46,461 nucleotides of DNA from positions 1 to 46,461 of the forward strand of contig NZ_AUFB01000029.1 in NCBI RefSeq assembly GCF_000426285.1, in the 5' to 3' direction. The position numbers and the translations under genes were made by a program. The notes under the pieces were generated by a model, which had not been told where the DNA came from, searched no databases, and saw only the letters and a program-made list of their open reading frames with translations. Positions 34,656 to 42,734 of the stretch are shown here, piece by piece. This stretch comes from Rhizobium leucaenae USDA 9039. GTDB taxonomy: Bacteria; Pseudomonadota; Alphaproteobacteria; Rhizobiales; Rhizobiaceae. The number at the start of each line of letters is the position of its first letter. Position 1 is the first letter of the stretch.

Positions 34656-34678
34656 CGATTGACACCTTGGTACAATAG
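34656..34678 (+). promoter_or_regulatory. Motif-1 site E
   Basis: GACACCTTGGTACAATAG on the plus strand, 159 bp before the SDR start codon, back to back with site F. Confidence 0.6.
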
Positions 34679-34836
34679 CGGCGGGAGCCATTTCACGCGA
34701 TGGTTTGAGCGAAACAGGTGCAATTGCATCGTCGGCTTTCCCGGCATCGGCCGGATTAAATCGCAATTTCGAACATTGGACGTATCGGCTGTCGTGGCGA
34801 GCGTGCGTGGTGAGTTTTGCCGAGATGGAGGCAGAA

Positions 34837-35553
34837 ATGAAGACAGTGATCATTACCGGGGCGTCCCAAGGCATCGGAGCGGGATTGGTGAAGACGTTTC
34901 TCGGCAAGGGCTGGAACGTCGTCGGCACCTCGCGGCGCATCAGCGAAGCCGCCCAATTCAATCGAATGGGCCGTCTGGAACTGGTCGACGGCGACGTTGG
35001 CGATCCGGATACCGCCGAGCGGGTGGCACAGCATGCCGTCGAACAGTTCGGATCGATAGACGCACTCGTGAACAACGCCGGGATATTCTTCACGAAGCCG
35101 TTTCTCGAATACACGATTGAGGACTTCCGGCGCCTCTCTGCGACAAATATCGAGGGCTTCATCCACTTTACCAAGCACGCCATAAAACAGATGCTGCGCC
35201 AAAAGTCCGGCGGCAGCATCGTCGCCATCACCTCATCCCTGACCGACCATCCCATCGCAGGCGTGACTGCGTCATTGCCAATGATCACCAAGGGCGGCCT
35301 CAACGCGATCACCAAGAGCCTCGCGTTGGAATTCGCCGCGGACAATATCCGCGTCAATGCGTTATCGCCGGGCGTCGTAGACACCCCACTGCATTCGAAG
35401 AATCCCTCCGATTTTCTGAAGACCCTTTCGCCGATGAGAACGATCACGCCAGTGCAGGAGATCGTCGACGGCGTCGTGTATCTGACCGAGTCCGCAAACA
35501 TCACCGGGGAGGTGCTGCACGTCGATAACGGCGCACATCTTGGAAAATGGTAG
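34837..35553 (+). CDS. Short-chain dehydrogenase/reductase lacking the catalytic tyrosine
   Basis: A 238-residue SDR with cofactor motif TGASQGIG (7-14), NNAG (79-82), the structural Asn104 and Ser133/134. In the YxxxK position the sequence is PMITK: K152 is kept but the tyrosine is replaced by Pro148. The C-terminus (GEVLHVDNGAH) is normal. A subfamily with this change may use another acid or a different reaction. GGAGG lies 5 nt before the ATG at 34837. It overlaps the RidA gene by 7 nt, and the exported crotonase follows. Confidence 0.88.
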   Translation: MKTVIITGASQGIGAGLVKTFLGKGWNVVGTSRRISEAAQFNRMGRLELVDGDVGDPDTAERVAQHAVEQFGSIDALVNNAGIFFTKPFLEYTIEDFRRLSATNIEGFIHFTKHAIKQMLRQKSGGSIVAITSSLTDHPIAGVTASLPMITKGGLNAITKSLALEFAADNIRVNALSPGVVDTPLHSKNPSDFLKTLSPMRTITPVQEIVDGVVYLTESANITGEVLHVDNGAHLGKW

Positions 35554-36017
35554 GGCCTAGCTCGGAGGCCCGCCTAAAGGAACTGGGCGTCGTCCTTCCT
35601 CCGCCGCCGACCGCATTCGGCGCCTACGTGGAGGCGGTCCAATGTGGCTCCCTGCTTTTCCTTAGCGGGATGCTCCCGGTGGCGGGGCATGTCCCGATTT
35701 ATCTGGGGCTTGTCGGCCGCGACCTTTCGGTTCGCGAGGGCTACGATGCCGCTCGCGCGGCCTGCCTTAGCGGACTGGCGGCCGCACGGGTTTACCTGGG
35801 CTCGTTAGACAGGATCCGGGCCATTGCAAAGCTGGCCGTGTCTCTCGCGACGCCTGCCGACTTCCAGGAGCACCCGAAGGTCGCCGACGGAGCTTCCGAG
35901 CTCCTGCTGAACCTGTTCGGCGCGGACCTGGTCCCGCCACGGATAGTCCTGGGCGTCTCCAGCATCCCGCTGGGCATGCCTGTAGAAGTCGAGCTCGTCT
36001 TCGAGATCGAAGCTTAG
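35547..36017 (+). CDS. RidA/YjgF-family protein
   Basis: A 156-residue member of the Rid superfamily: FGAYVEAVQCGSLLFLSGML, then ARAACLSGLAAARVYLGSLD, and the C-terminal PRIVLGVSSIPLGMPVEVEL with the conserved Arg before the VGV-like strand. RidA hydrolyses reactive enamines and imines; longer members such as this one (usual RidA is about 130 residues) may have other substrates. The start overlaps the end of the SDR gene, so translation is coupled. Confidence 0.88.
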   Translation: MVGPSSEARLKELGVVLPPPPTAFGAYVEAVQCGSLLFLSGMLPVAGHVPIYLGLVGRDLSVREGYDAARAACLSGLAAARVYLGSLDRIRAIAKLAVSLATPADFQEHPKVADGASELLLNLFGADLVPPRIVLGVSSIPLGMPVEVELVFEIEA

Positions 36018-36049
36018 CGAACCCACTTATTCCAAGCATGGAGGCAGTC

Positions 36050-37036
36050 ATGAGCATCAAATCACGTTCGAACGGCGTCATGGCCGTGTCATTCACACTC
36101 CTGACGGGTGCGACCCTTCTGCTGCTCCCGGCCCCTGCTCTTTCAGGTCAGACGACGGTGGCAGAAAAGGTAGACCGGCCTGCCGACGTCAAAGCGCAGC
36201 CCGCGATCGAAAAGGCGGAGATCAGGGTCGAGAAGCGGACGCCAGCCTACTGGCGGGTCACCTTCGACAATCCTCCTTTCAACATCTTCGGCCCCGAGAC
36301 GATTCCGCAGATGGAGAAGGTCGTTGCCGAGATCGAAACAGACCAGAACCTAAGGGTCGTCGTCTTCGACAGCGCAGTACCGGGCTTCTTCCTTACTCAC
36401 TACAACTTTACGCCGCCGTTATCCAAAGCCACGAGTCTGCCGGCAGGACCAACGGGCCTGCACCCCCTTCCCGACATGCTCGTCCGCATCAGCAAAGCGC
36501 CCGTCGTATCGATCGCCTTGATCCGCGGTAGGGCCACGGGCGTCGGCAGCGAGCTTGCTCTTGCCAGCGACATGCGTTTCGCGAGCCGGGAAAAGGCCAT
36601 CCTTTCACAGTGGGAGGTTGGAGCGGGGTTCGTCCCCGGCGGGGGGCCCATGGCGCGTCTGCCGAGACTAATGGGCCGCGGCCGCGCGCTGGAGGTCCTG
36701 CTTGGCTCGGATGACATCGACGGCGATTTGGCCGAGGAGTATGGATATGTCAATCGTTCGTTCCCTGACGCAAAGCTCGACGCGTTCGTCGACGCATTGG
36801 CGAACCGGATCTCCGGTTTCGATCGCCAGGCGATCGCCGATACAAAGCGTCTGGTGGATTACGCGAGCCTTCCAGCGGATCCCGAGATTGGCGCAGGCTG
36901 GGACGCGTTCATCACGGCCGTGCAGCGCCCGATTGCGCAGAAAAACATTGGAAAACTGATGGCCATGGGGTTGCAGACCAATCCTGACATTGAAGCAAGG
37001 CTCGGTCACTACACGGAGACCTTGGCTGGGAAGTAA
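36050..37036 (+). CDS. Crotonase-fold protein with N-terminal signal peptide
   Basis: A 328-residue crotonase. The start at 36050 is set by GGAGG 5 nt upstream. Residues 1-33 form a Sec-type signal (hydrophobic VSFTLLTGATLLLLPAPA), followed by a charged linker up to about residue 65. The crotonase domain keeps both hydratase glutamates (E168 in GVGSE, E189 in QWE) and the same GGGPMARLPRL loop as the paralogue at 29926-30765. A periplasmic crotonase is unexpected, because acyl-CoA substrates are cytoplasmic. It is the third gene of the SDR-RidA operon. Confidence 0.88.
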   Translation: MSIKSRSNGVMAVSFTLLTGATLLLLPAPALSGQTTVAEKVDRPADVKAQPAIEKAEIRVEKRTPAYWRVTFDNPPFNIFGPETIPQMEKVVAEIETDQNLRVVVFDSAVPGFFLTHYNFTPPLSKATSLPAGPTGLHPLPDMLVRISKAPVVSIALIRGRATGVGSELALASDMRFASREKAILSQWEVGAGFVPGGGPMARLPRLMGRGRALEVLLGSDDIDGDLAEEYGYVNRSFPDAKLDAFVDALANRISGFDRQAIADTKRLVDYASLPADPEIGAGWDAFITAVQRPIAQKNIGKLMAMGLQTNPDIEARLGHYTETLAGK

Positions 37037-37499
37037 GTCATGGTGACGCCCGCGCACACCCCCGGCGGGGCATACGGCGTCCATCCACAATGGAGGCGGC
37101 ACCTCGGAGAAAAACGGGGACATTGCTTCCAAAGCGCGATACCGCGTGTAGGAGCAACACATTCCGCCCCCGCCGTTGGCGCGTGGGCTGCCGCGAAATT
37201 CCCGCGCCTGCGCTTGTCTAGCGATCGACGAGCCAGTGCATGATGAAAGATCGCCGGAACAAGCGCTCCTACGAGCTACGAGCGAGGCTCACCTGGAGTA
37301 TGACGCGTAAAACTCTTACGCCGCTTCTTGACGTCGATCCGCCGCTGAAGCGGCGTCTTCATCGCGGCTGGACAAATCGCAGCCACAGCTCACCCCTGAA
37401 TCCGCACTGGCGTTGCTCAAGTCGCAACTACCGCCTCCCCAGGTTGGATGTATGAAATCAAATGAGACAGATATCTTTAGCGGTATGATGCTGATGCCT
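37037..37499. other. Junction between the enzyme cluster and the conjugation operon
   Basis: About 460 bases between convergent genes with no supported coding sequence. A CGCCGC-TGAA-GCGGCG hairpin (37340-37355) could be a weak terminator for either side. No oriT-like feature was recognised. Confidence 0.4.
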
Positions 37500-38516
37500 T
37501 CAATTATTTCGCCGGAGGAGATTCGCTGAAGGTTCAAAATAGATTTCGCTCACTCGAAACTGCCCATTGATCCGCTTACACTGAACAATGATATCGATAG
37601 CAATCTTGAGCAGACGACGAATATCGTCACGCTCAAGATCGCGTCCGCCATCGGATTCCTTGACGAGCAATGTCAGCTGTTCGAATGCCAACATCGCAGA
37701 ATCTGCGTGCACTGTTGTGATCGACCCCGGATGTCCAGAATTAACGTTTCGGATGTAGTAAAAGGCAGAACCATCACGCAACTCTTGCAAAAGAATGCGA
37801 TCAGGTCGCATCCGTAGACAAGACTCCAGCAAATCCTTCACGCCAACTTTTGCCATACCTTGACCACCCTTCGAATAGAGTAACCGAACATGATTGAGTT
37901 GGGGGATAACAAGCTCTGGCGTATCCTCGATTGAGATGACCCGCTCATGCTCCGGAATATGCCGGATCAAAGCCTTCGACAGCGTGGTCTTACCCGAACC
38001 AGTCGCACCTGAAATAATGATGTTCTTACGGCCCAGCACGGCCTCGCGCATAAACGCGGTATAGTCCCCAGCGTTATGGAGTTCAGCCAGCCTCGTATTC
38101 AAAGATTCGGAATAGTTGCTCTTAGCCGCGAGCCCAGAAAACAACCCGCCACGATCGAGATCTGCCAGCGTCAATGTCACTAATGACGGCTTTCTCAACG
38201 TGATGCTCACCGTGCCGCTGAGGGTTGCGGGTGGAATCACGATCTGTATCCGCTCTTCGTCGGGAAGTGTGGCCGAAAGGAGTGGCCGCGCCTCGTCGAT
38301 AGCTTGGTTGGAATAACTTGCCACGGCGCGCGCAAGGCGCATGAGCTTTTCGAAGGTGAGGCTTGGCACGTCGTAGCTTTGCCAGCCTCCTGCTCCCTCG
38401 GTTAATACCTCACCTGGGCGATTGATGACGATCTCGTAGAGTGAGCTGTCCTTGAGGAAGGGCGACAAGGGCGACAGCAACTCACGGACAACACCGACAT
38501 GGGAAACGTCCCTCAA
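37500..38516 (-). CDS. virB11: VirB11 ATPase of the type IV secretion system
   Basis: A 338-residue hexameric traffic ATPase: N-terminal ISINRPGEV-like stretch (YEIVINRPGEVLTEG), Walker A GATGSGKTT, then ISIEDTPEL, the Asp/His box GHPGSITTVHAD and the arginine-rich MRPDRILLQELRDG. It powers pilus assembly and substrate transfer at the inner membrane. The start is probably TTG at 38516, as no ATG or GTG lies in frame before the conserved N-terminus. It is the last gene of the leftward operon, 16 nt after virB10. Confidence 0.93.
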   Translation of the reverse strand: MRDVSHVGVVRELLSPLSPFLKDSSLYEIVINRPGEVLTEGAGGWQSYDVPSLTFEKLMRLARAVASYSNQAIDEARPLLSATLPDEERIQIVIPPATLSGTVSITLRKPSLVTLTLADLDRGGLFSGLAAKSNYSESLNTRLAELHNAGDYTAFMREAVLGRKNIIISGATGSGKTTLSKALIRHIPEHERVISIEDTPELVIPQLNHVRLLYSKGGQGMAKVGVKDLLESCLRMRPDRILLQELRDGSAFYYIRNVNSGHPGSITTVHADSAMLAFEQLTLLVKESDGGRDLERDDIRRLLKIAIDIIVQCKRINGQFRVSEIYFEPSANLLRRNN

Positions 38517-38532
38517 CTTTTTGTCGCTTTCT

Positions 38533-39702
38533 TTACTTTGTCATCAATGTGGAGCGAGGGGCAAAATCCGCCAATGCTGCCCGATCTAGAATTCGGCCGG
38601 GCGGTTCGGTGACGCGCAGGCTATACACGCCGGAAAAATCGAGATCGCGGGCAACAAAAACCGACACGAGCTCGCCCTGACTTTTCAGGAGCGTCGGTGG
38701 AATATTGATAGACTGCTCGACTGCAATCGCTGCGGCCTGCTGGCCAGCAGTTGCGGTATTCTGCGCCTGAACATCACTGTCCTGCAGCTGGTTGCCGGCG
38801 TAAGTCGTGGCATCGCCGACGATGGAAAGCAGGATGGCACTACCGAAGCGCTCCCACCAATGCGTGTCGACATAGCCATCAATGCCGGCACGCCCGAGTG
38901 CGTCGGTCGCAGGTGAAGCCAGCGTAATAATGACGCCCTTCGGCGTTTTCGCCCGGTTCCACAGGACGAAGAGGCGCTTCTGACCGCGGTTGAGACCGCC
39001 ACGATATTCTCCGACGACTTGAGTACCCTTTTCCATGAGCACCACACGACCGTTATCCGAGAGCACATCGCGGTTGATAATACAGCTTGCAAAGCCCGGC
39101 TGGTCGGAGGCAAGCGCAGTTTCAAGTACACAAGGGATCGAGGTGCCCATCGCTACGACGAAGTCGCGGTTGCCGAGCGTGCCGGCCCGCGACCCTTCCA
39201 GATGCGTCGGCGTCAGCAACCTGTTGAAACGTTGGTCCTCGTTTTCCGCTTGCCCGTTGAGCCCACCAGGATTTGCCGAGAAAGGAAGATAGTTGGAATC
39301 GGGGTCGGCGGGGGCTGCCCTGTCACGCTGCTGTGCTGAAGTTTGGGGCGTATTATAGGCCATCACGGGCGCGCGGCGGGCAGCGTCGAACAAGGGATCC
39401 TCCGCAGAATTCGCCGGGTCCTTGGCCAAAGGTGTCGGCAGTTGCACTTCCGGGAGAGGTGCTACGACCTTAGGTTCCTCCTTGGCTGGCTCGAAATCCG
39501 AGGTCTGGCGAATGACGACACGCTCCGGCTGGTTGACTTCCGCCTTCTGCCGGCCCTGCAAGGACCATAGCGAAAATGCCACAAAGGCAACCATTGCCAG
39601 AACGACGGCGCCGCGTCTTAAGAGCGGATTGCCGTTACCCGGCCGGCCTTCCTCAGTTTCAGCACGTTCTCCCGGGATGAGGTCTTCTGTCTCTTCTGTC
39701 AT
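38533..39702 (-). CDS. virB10: VirB10 scaffold protein
   Basis: A 389-residue protein with a short cytoplasmic N-terminus, one transmembrane helix (AVVLAMVAFVAFSLWSL), a proline-rich periplasmic region and the TrbI/VirB10 C-terminal domain (NRDFVVAMGTSIPCVLET, VLMEKGTQVVGEYRGG, then LFVLWNRAKTPKGV). VirB10 spans both membranes and forms the core channel with VirB7 and VirB9. AGGAGG lies 5 nt before the ATG. Length is normal. Confidence 0.93.
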   Translation of the reverse strand: MTEETEDLIPGERAETEEGRPGNGNPLLRRGAVVLAMVAFVAFSLWSLQGRQKAEVNQPERVVIRQTSDFEPAKEEPKVVAPLPEVQLPTPLAKDPANSAEDPLFDAARRAPVMAYNTPQTSAQQRDRAAPADPDSNYLPFSANPGGLNGQAENEDQRFNRLLTPTHLEGSRAGTLGNRDFVVAMGTSIPCVLETALASDQPGFASCIINRDVLSDNGRVVLMEKGTQVVGEYRGGLNRGQKRLFVLWNRAKTPKGVIITLASPATDALGRAGIDGYVDTHWWERFGSAILLSIVGDATTYAGNQLQDSDVQAQNTATAGQQAAAIAVEQSINIPPTLLKSQGELVSVFVARDLDFSGVYSLRVTEPPGRILDRAALADFAPRSTLMTK

Positions 39703-39711
39703 CGCGACCTC

Positions 39712-40572
39712 CTATTGCTGAGCGTTTGCCGTCTGCGCTTTTAGTACACGCTCGACCGAGGGCGATGTCGTATTGGTGTCTGGATTTACGCCGACCGGAT
39801 CGTAAGCCTCGTTGAAAACGCAAAGTACGTCTCCTCCTCGCTGCAGGATGAACTTGCGACCGATCGCATGGACGAGCACCAGATCCCCATCCACCGACTT
39901 CGGAACTAGGCTCTCCGTCCCATCGGAATTTTCCATGTAGATTGCGGGCATTTCCTGATTGCCGCGGAAGGCGAAGGTCGTAATCTTGCCGTTGTCATAA
40001 ACCGCCTGGGGCTCGAGAGGGGCAGTCCCTTGCGCCGAATAGCGCCAGTTTCGTGGTCCGTATTGCTCATGCAGCGCCAACACCTTGTCGGCCGCGCTCG
40101 CCTGCGCCGCCTGGGTTTGCGCCGCCGCCTGCGCCCGACGGCGTTCCGCCTCGTCGCCAGGATAGCGATATTTGATGTAGAAATAGGTGTCTTGGCCGGC
40201 GGCGACCGGACCATCCCGAGCCGTCAGCTCTATTTGGTAGCTGCGAGTGGAACCGTCCCGCCGGGTGGTGACGACTGAGATGTTTGTCATTGGCTGGTTT
40301 TCCCGCGGTTTTAAGAAGAGGATATTGCCTGCGGGCGCCACCTCCCAGGCGACGGTATTTCCAAGCGCCACATGGGCTATTTCTTCATCGCCAGCAAACT
40401 CGATTTGGACAGACGAGCGTAGCGAGCCCACAACCTTCGTGACGTTATAGGGCTGATAGTCGACGAAGCGGATACGATTGTCCTGCGGGGCGCCACGTGG
40501 AGTCTCAAGCGCGAGAGCCGGTGAGGACCAAATGGCGGTGACAATCAGAGCTATTGCGCAGTGATGTTTCAA
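39712..40572 (-). CDS. virB9: VirB9 core-complex protein
   Basis: A 286-residue periplasmic protein with a Sec signal (AIALIVTAIWSSPALA) and the VirB9/CagX pattern: RIRFVDYQPYNVTKVVG, EEIAHVALGNTVAWEVAPAG, NILFLKPRENQPMTNISVVT and a C-terminal NWRYSAQG...PQAVYDNGKITTFAF. It forms the outer-membrane core ring with VirB7 and VirB10. The start overlaps the virB8 stop by 4 nt. Confidence 0.93.
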   Translation of the reverse strand: MKHHCAIALIVTAIWSSPALALETPRGAPQDNRIRFVDYQPYNVTKVVGSLRSSVQIEFAGDEEIAHVALGNTVAWEVAPAGNILFLKPRENQPMTNISVVTTRRDGSTRSYQIELTARDGPVAAGQDTYFYIKYRYPGDEAERRRAQAAAQTQAAQASAADKVLALHEQYGPRNWRYSAQGTAPLEPQAVYDNGKITTFAFRGNQEMPAIYMENSDGTESLVPKSVDGDLVLVHAIGRKFILQRGGDVLCVFNEAYDPVGVNPDTNTTSPSVERVLKAQTANAQQ

Positions 40573-41240
40573 TTGATGGCCTCCGGATCGGATCGATACT
40601 CGCTCACGACGAAACCGAGCGGGTTGACTAGTCGATCAGCCGAGGACATCGGTGCGTTGCTATACGAGAAAGTGAGCGTCGCCACCCAATGGGTGGTATG
40701 GACCTCGTCGCCGCGGGTGATTGTGCGCATATAGCGAACCGAAGCCACGTTGCTATTGATCAGCGAAATCGAAACGATGTTGACGCGCGACGTGGCACCG
40801 TGGCCATAGATGTTTTGAGGGGAATCTGGATTGCTACCACGATAAAGGGCGGCGAACTTGGTCTGCTCCGGGGCGGTCGACAGCAGCGAAACCGTGCGGA
40901 AATTCTCTTCCGCCTCGCTCCACACATATCCCTCCCGGGCACGCACATAGCGGGAGGCAAAATATTTGGTGACCGCTTCATCATAATTTCCGGCCGTTGA
41001 CGTGAGCCCTGAAACGACATCAACAATCCCGGTCGAATTGTCGACCCTCACAACGAAAGGTTCGACTGTCTTTAGAGGCGTCAGGCCGGCGACAGCAAAG
41101 ATCGACGCTGCTGATAGGGCGCTCGCGACGATCGCGACGAACCATGCAATTCGCGCGGAGCGCTCCAACTGGATCATGCGGTGCTGGTCGAAGCGCCGAG
41201 CCTTTTCGAAATAGCTTTTAAGACCGTCCGCGGTGACCAT
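40569..41240 (-). CDS. virB8: VirB8 inner-membrane assembly protein
   Basis: A 223-residue bitopic protein with one transmembrane helix near residue 32-55 (WFVAIVASALSAASIFAVAG) and the NTF2-like periplasmic VirB8 domain (EPFVVRVDNSTGIVDVV, RAREGYVWSEAEENFRTV, VRYMRTITRGDEVHTTHWVA). It nucleates the secretion complex. The ATG at 41240 overlaps the upstream lipoprotein stop as TGATG; an in-frame start at 41258 is less likely. Confidence 0.92.
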   Translation of the reverse strand: MVTADGLKSYFEKARRFDQHRMIQLERSARIAWFVAIVASALSAASIFAVAGLTPLKTVEPFVVRVDNSTGIVDVVSGLTSTAGNYDEAVTKYFASRYVRAREGYVWSEAEENFRTVSLLSTAPEQTKFAALYRGSNPDSPQNIYGHGATSRVNIVSISLINSNVASVRYMRTITRGDEVHTTHWVATLTFSYSNAPMSSADRLVNPLGFVVSEYRSDPEAIN

Positions 41241-41548
41241 CAGCTCTGCCCCGCACAAGGACGATAGGACTCGGTCATATGGTAACGTGCGAAAGCAGCA
41301 GGGACGTTACTCCCCTCCTCTTCGACGTAAGACGGCGGCGTGCCCGCGGGCACGGCCGGAGGATCGGTTCTTTGCTTCGAAAATCTCTTATCGTCATCCC
41401 ACTGCCACATCGCGCGGTTGAGCGGTCGGCGCGCGTAGCCGTCGCATTTCGGCAAAGAATGAGAATGGGAGACGCAAGCACCTAAAATCGATGCCATGCT
41501 TAGAAGTGCAAGTATTCGGAGCATACTAAAGCCACTCGTGTGTTTCAT
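41240..41548 (-). CDS. VirB7-like lipoprotein of the type IV secretion system
   Basis: A 102-residue lipoprotein located where virB7/trwH belongs, between virB6 and virB8. The signal MLRILALLSMASILGAC carries the lipobox LGAC. The mature part is longer than classical VirB7 (PKCDGYARRPLNRAMWQWDD and a C-terminal TESYRPC) and has additional cysteines. It probably anchors VirB9 to the outer membrane. The start is either 41548 or 41524. Identity rests mainly on position and lipidation. Confidence 0.7.
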   Translation of the reverse strand: MKHTSGFSMLRILALLSMASILGACVSHSHSLPKCDGYARRPLNRAMWQWDDDKRFSKQRTDPPAVPAGTPPSYVEEEGSNVPAAFARYHMTESYRPCAGQS

Positions 41549-41567
41549 GTTTGCGACCCCCGGATCG

Positions 41568-42497
41568 TCAGCTTCTGTTTGGGCGAAAGCGGCGGCCAGC
41601 GGTGCGCATGCTGCGGCCCGCTGTCCGCGCGATGTAGGTAGCGCCCCAGGAAAGGGTGCTTTCATGCGCATCGCGCGCAGCCCCATATCCGTAGGTGAGC
41701 GAAGCCCCGCCAGCTGCGAGTGCGGAAGCAATGCCGGGGAGCTGGTAGAAGACGTAGAGTGCGGCAAGGCAGATGGCGCCAAGCGCGACGGGGCGCATCA
41801 GCACATCGCTATAAGTTTCAATGACATCGAAGGTAGAATCAATGCAGGTAATGAGCAAAGAGCCTATGGCAACGACGAGCACCTGTAGGATTACGAAATT
41901 GGCGAGCTGTCCGATCCAAGCCTCGGTGAAACGCTGGGTCGCCCGAAACATCGCCAGCGCAATGAAGATCGGTCCGATGGCAAGCACGATCGCCAGCGCC
42001 AGTCGTGCGTAGAGCGAAACGATGTAACCGATCGCAGCTACCACGAAACTCGACACGATGACGAGCATGCCTTCAATACCGGTCACAATATCGACGGGCC
42101 ATGAGGCCCGCGCCCAGATTTCCTTTGCACATTTCTGGCCCTTATCGAGCAGGCTGTCGAAGGTGGAGGCGCTGGGTATCGTGCCCGAGTTCAGCGCCTG
42201 CGAGATTTCCTTCGGCAGCGCATCAAAGAAGATGTTGGTCACATAGGTTTGATACTCGCCGGCGCTCTTCACCAGCATCAGGATGATGGCGAGCTTCATT
42301 GCCCGAAACGCAAAATCCATAATTGGTTCGTGGATTGATCCGCGCAGAATGAGGAAACCATAAAGAAGAACGTAAAGCGTCAATGCCGCTGTGAGCGGAC
42401 CAGTCACCCAACTGGCGATATTCGAGGTCCCCGAGGAGATGAAGGTCTCGAGTGGCGTCTTGAACTGCCCGTCGACAAAGGCAAAGACCTCATACAT
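41568..42497 (-). CDS. virB6: VirB6 polytopic inner-membrane protein
   Basis: A 309-residue membrane protein with about five to six hydrophobic segments (ALTLYVLLYGFLILRG, MLVIVSSFVVAAIGYIVSLY, LALAIVLAIGPIFIALAMFR, NFVILQVLVVAIGSLLITC). FRATQRFTEAWIGQLANF is typical of VirB6/TrbL proteins. It helps form the inner-membrane gate. It starts 3 nt after the EexN-like gene. Confidence 0.92.
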   Translation of the reverse strand: MYEVFAFVDGQFKTPLETFISSGTSNIASWVTGPLTAALTLYVLLYGFLILRGSIHEPIMDFAFRAMKLAIILMLVKSAGEYQTYVTNIFFDALPKEISQALNSGTIPSASTFDSLLDKGQKCAKEIWARASWPVDIVTGIEGMLVIVSSFVVAAIGYIVSLYARLALAIVLAIGPIFIALAMFRATQRFTEAWIGQLANFVILQVLVVAIGSLLITCIDSTFDVIETYSDVLMRPVALGAICLAALYVFYQLPGIASALAAGGASLTYGYGAARDAHESTLSWGATYIARTAGRSMRTAGRRFRPNRS

Positions 42498-42500
42498 ACA

Positions 42501-42734
42501 TCAGCCTCCCGGTGCCGAAGGTGTGTCCAGAACGCTGGCCTTCCAATTTGCCGCCTCCGCATTCACGCAGTTTGGCGTGCCTCGAAGCTCCCCTGGATTG
42601 TTGCGGCATTTTTCGAATATCTCGGCGCGCAACTGTTGATCGGCTAATAGCTCCTCGACCGAATAGACGCGCTCAGCCTTTTTCCCGCAGCTGGCCAAGG
42701 TGATGATGAGTGCCAAAAGAACGAGTGACTTCAT
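42501..42734 (-). CDS. EexN-family entry-exclusion lipoprotein
   Basis: A 77-residue lipoprotein: signal MKSLVLLALIITLASCGKK with lipobox ASC, then YSVEELLADQQLRAEIFEKC and RNNPGELRGTPNCVNAEAAN, a pattern typical of EexN. Entry-exclusion lipoproteins block redundant conjugative transfer into cells that already carry the plasmid. The start overlaps the virB5 stop (ATGA) and the gene lies between virB5 and virB6, the usual eex position in Trw-like operons. This supports a conjugative rather than an effector-delivery role. Confidence 0.85.
   Translation of the reverse strand: MKSLVLLALIITLASCGKKAERVYSVEELLADQQLRAEIFEKCRNNPGELRGTPNCVNAEAANWKASVLDTPSAPGG

Noticed and set aside
34149..35120. A 323-residue plus-strand frame across the nitronate monooxygenase and SDR region
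   Set aside because: It is antisense to one well-supported gene and out of frame with the other; its composition is Arg/His-rich and unnatural.
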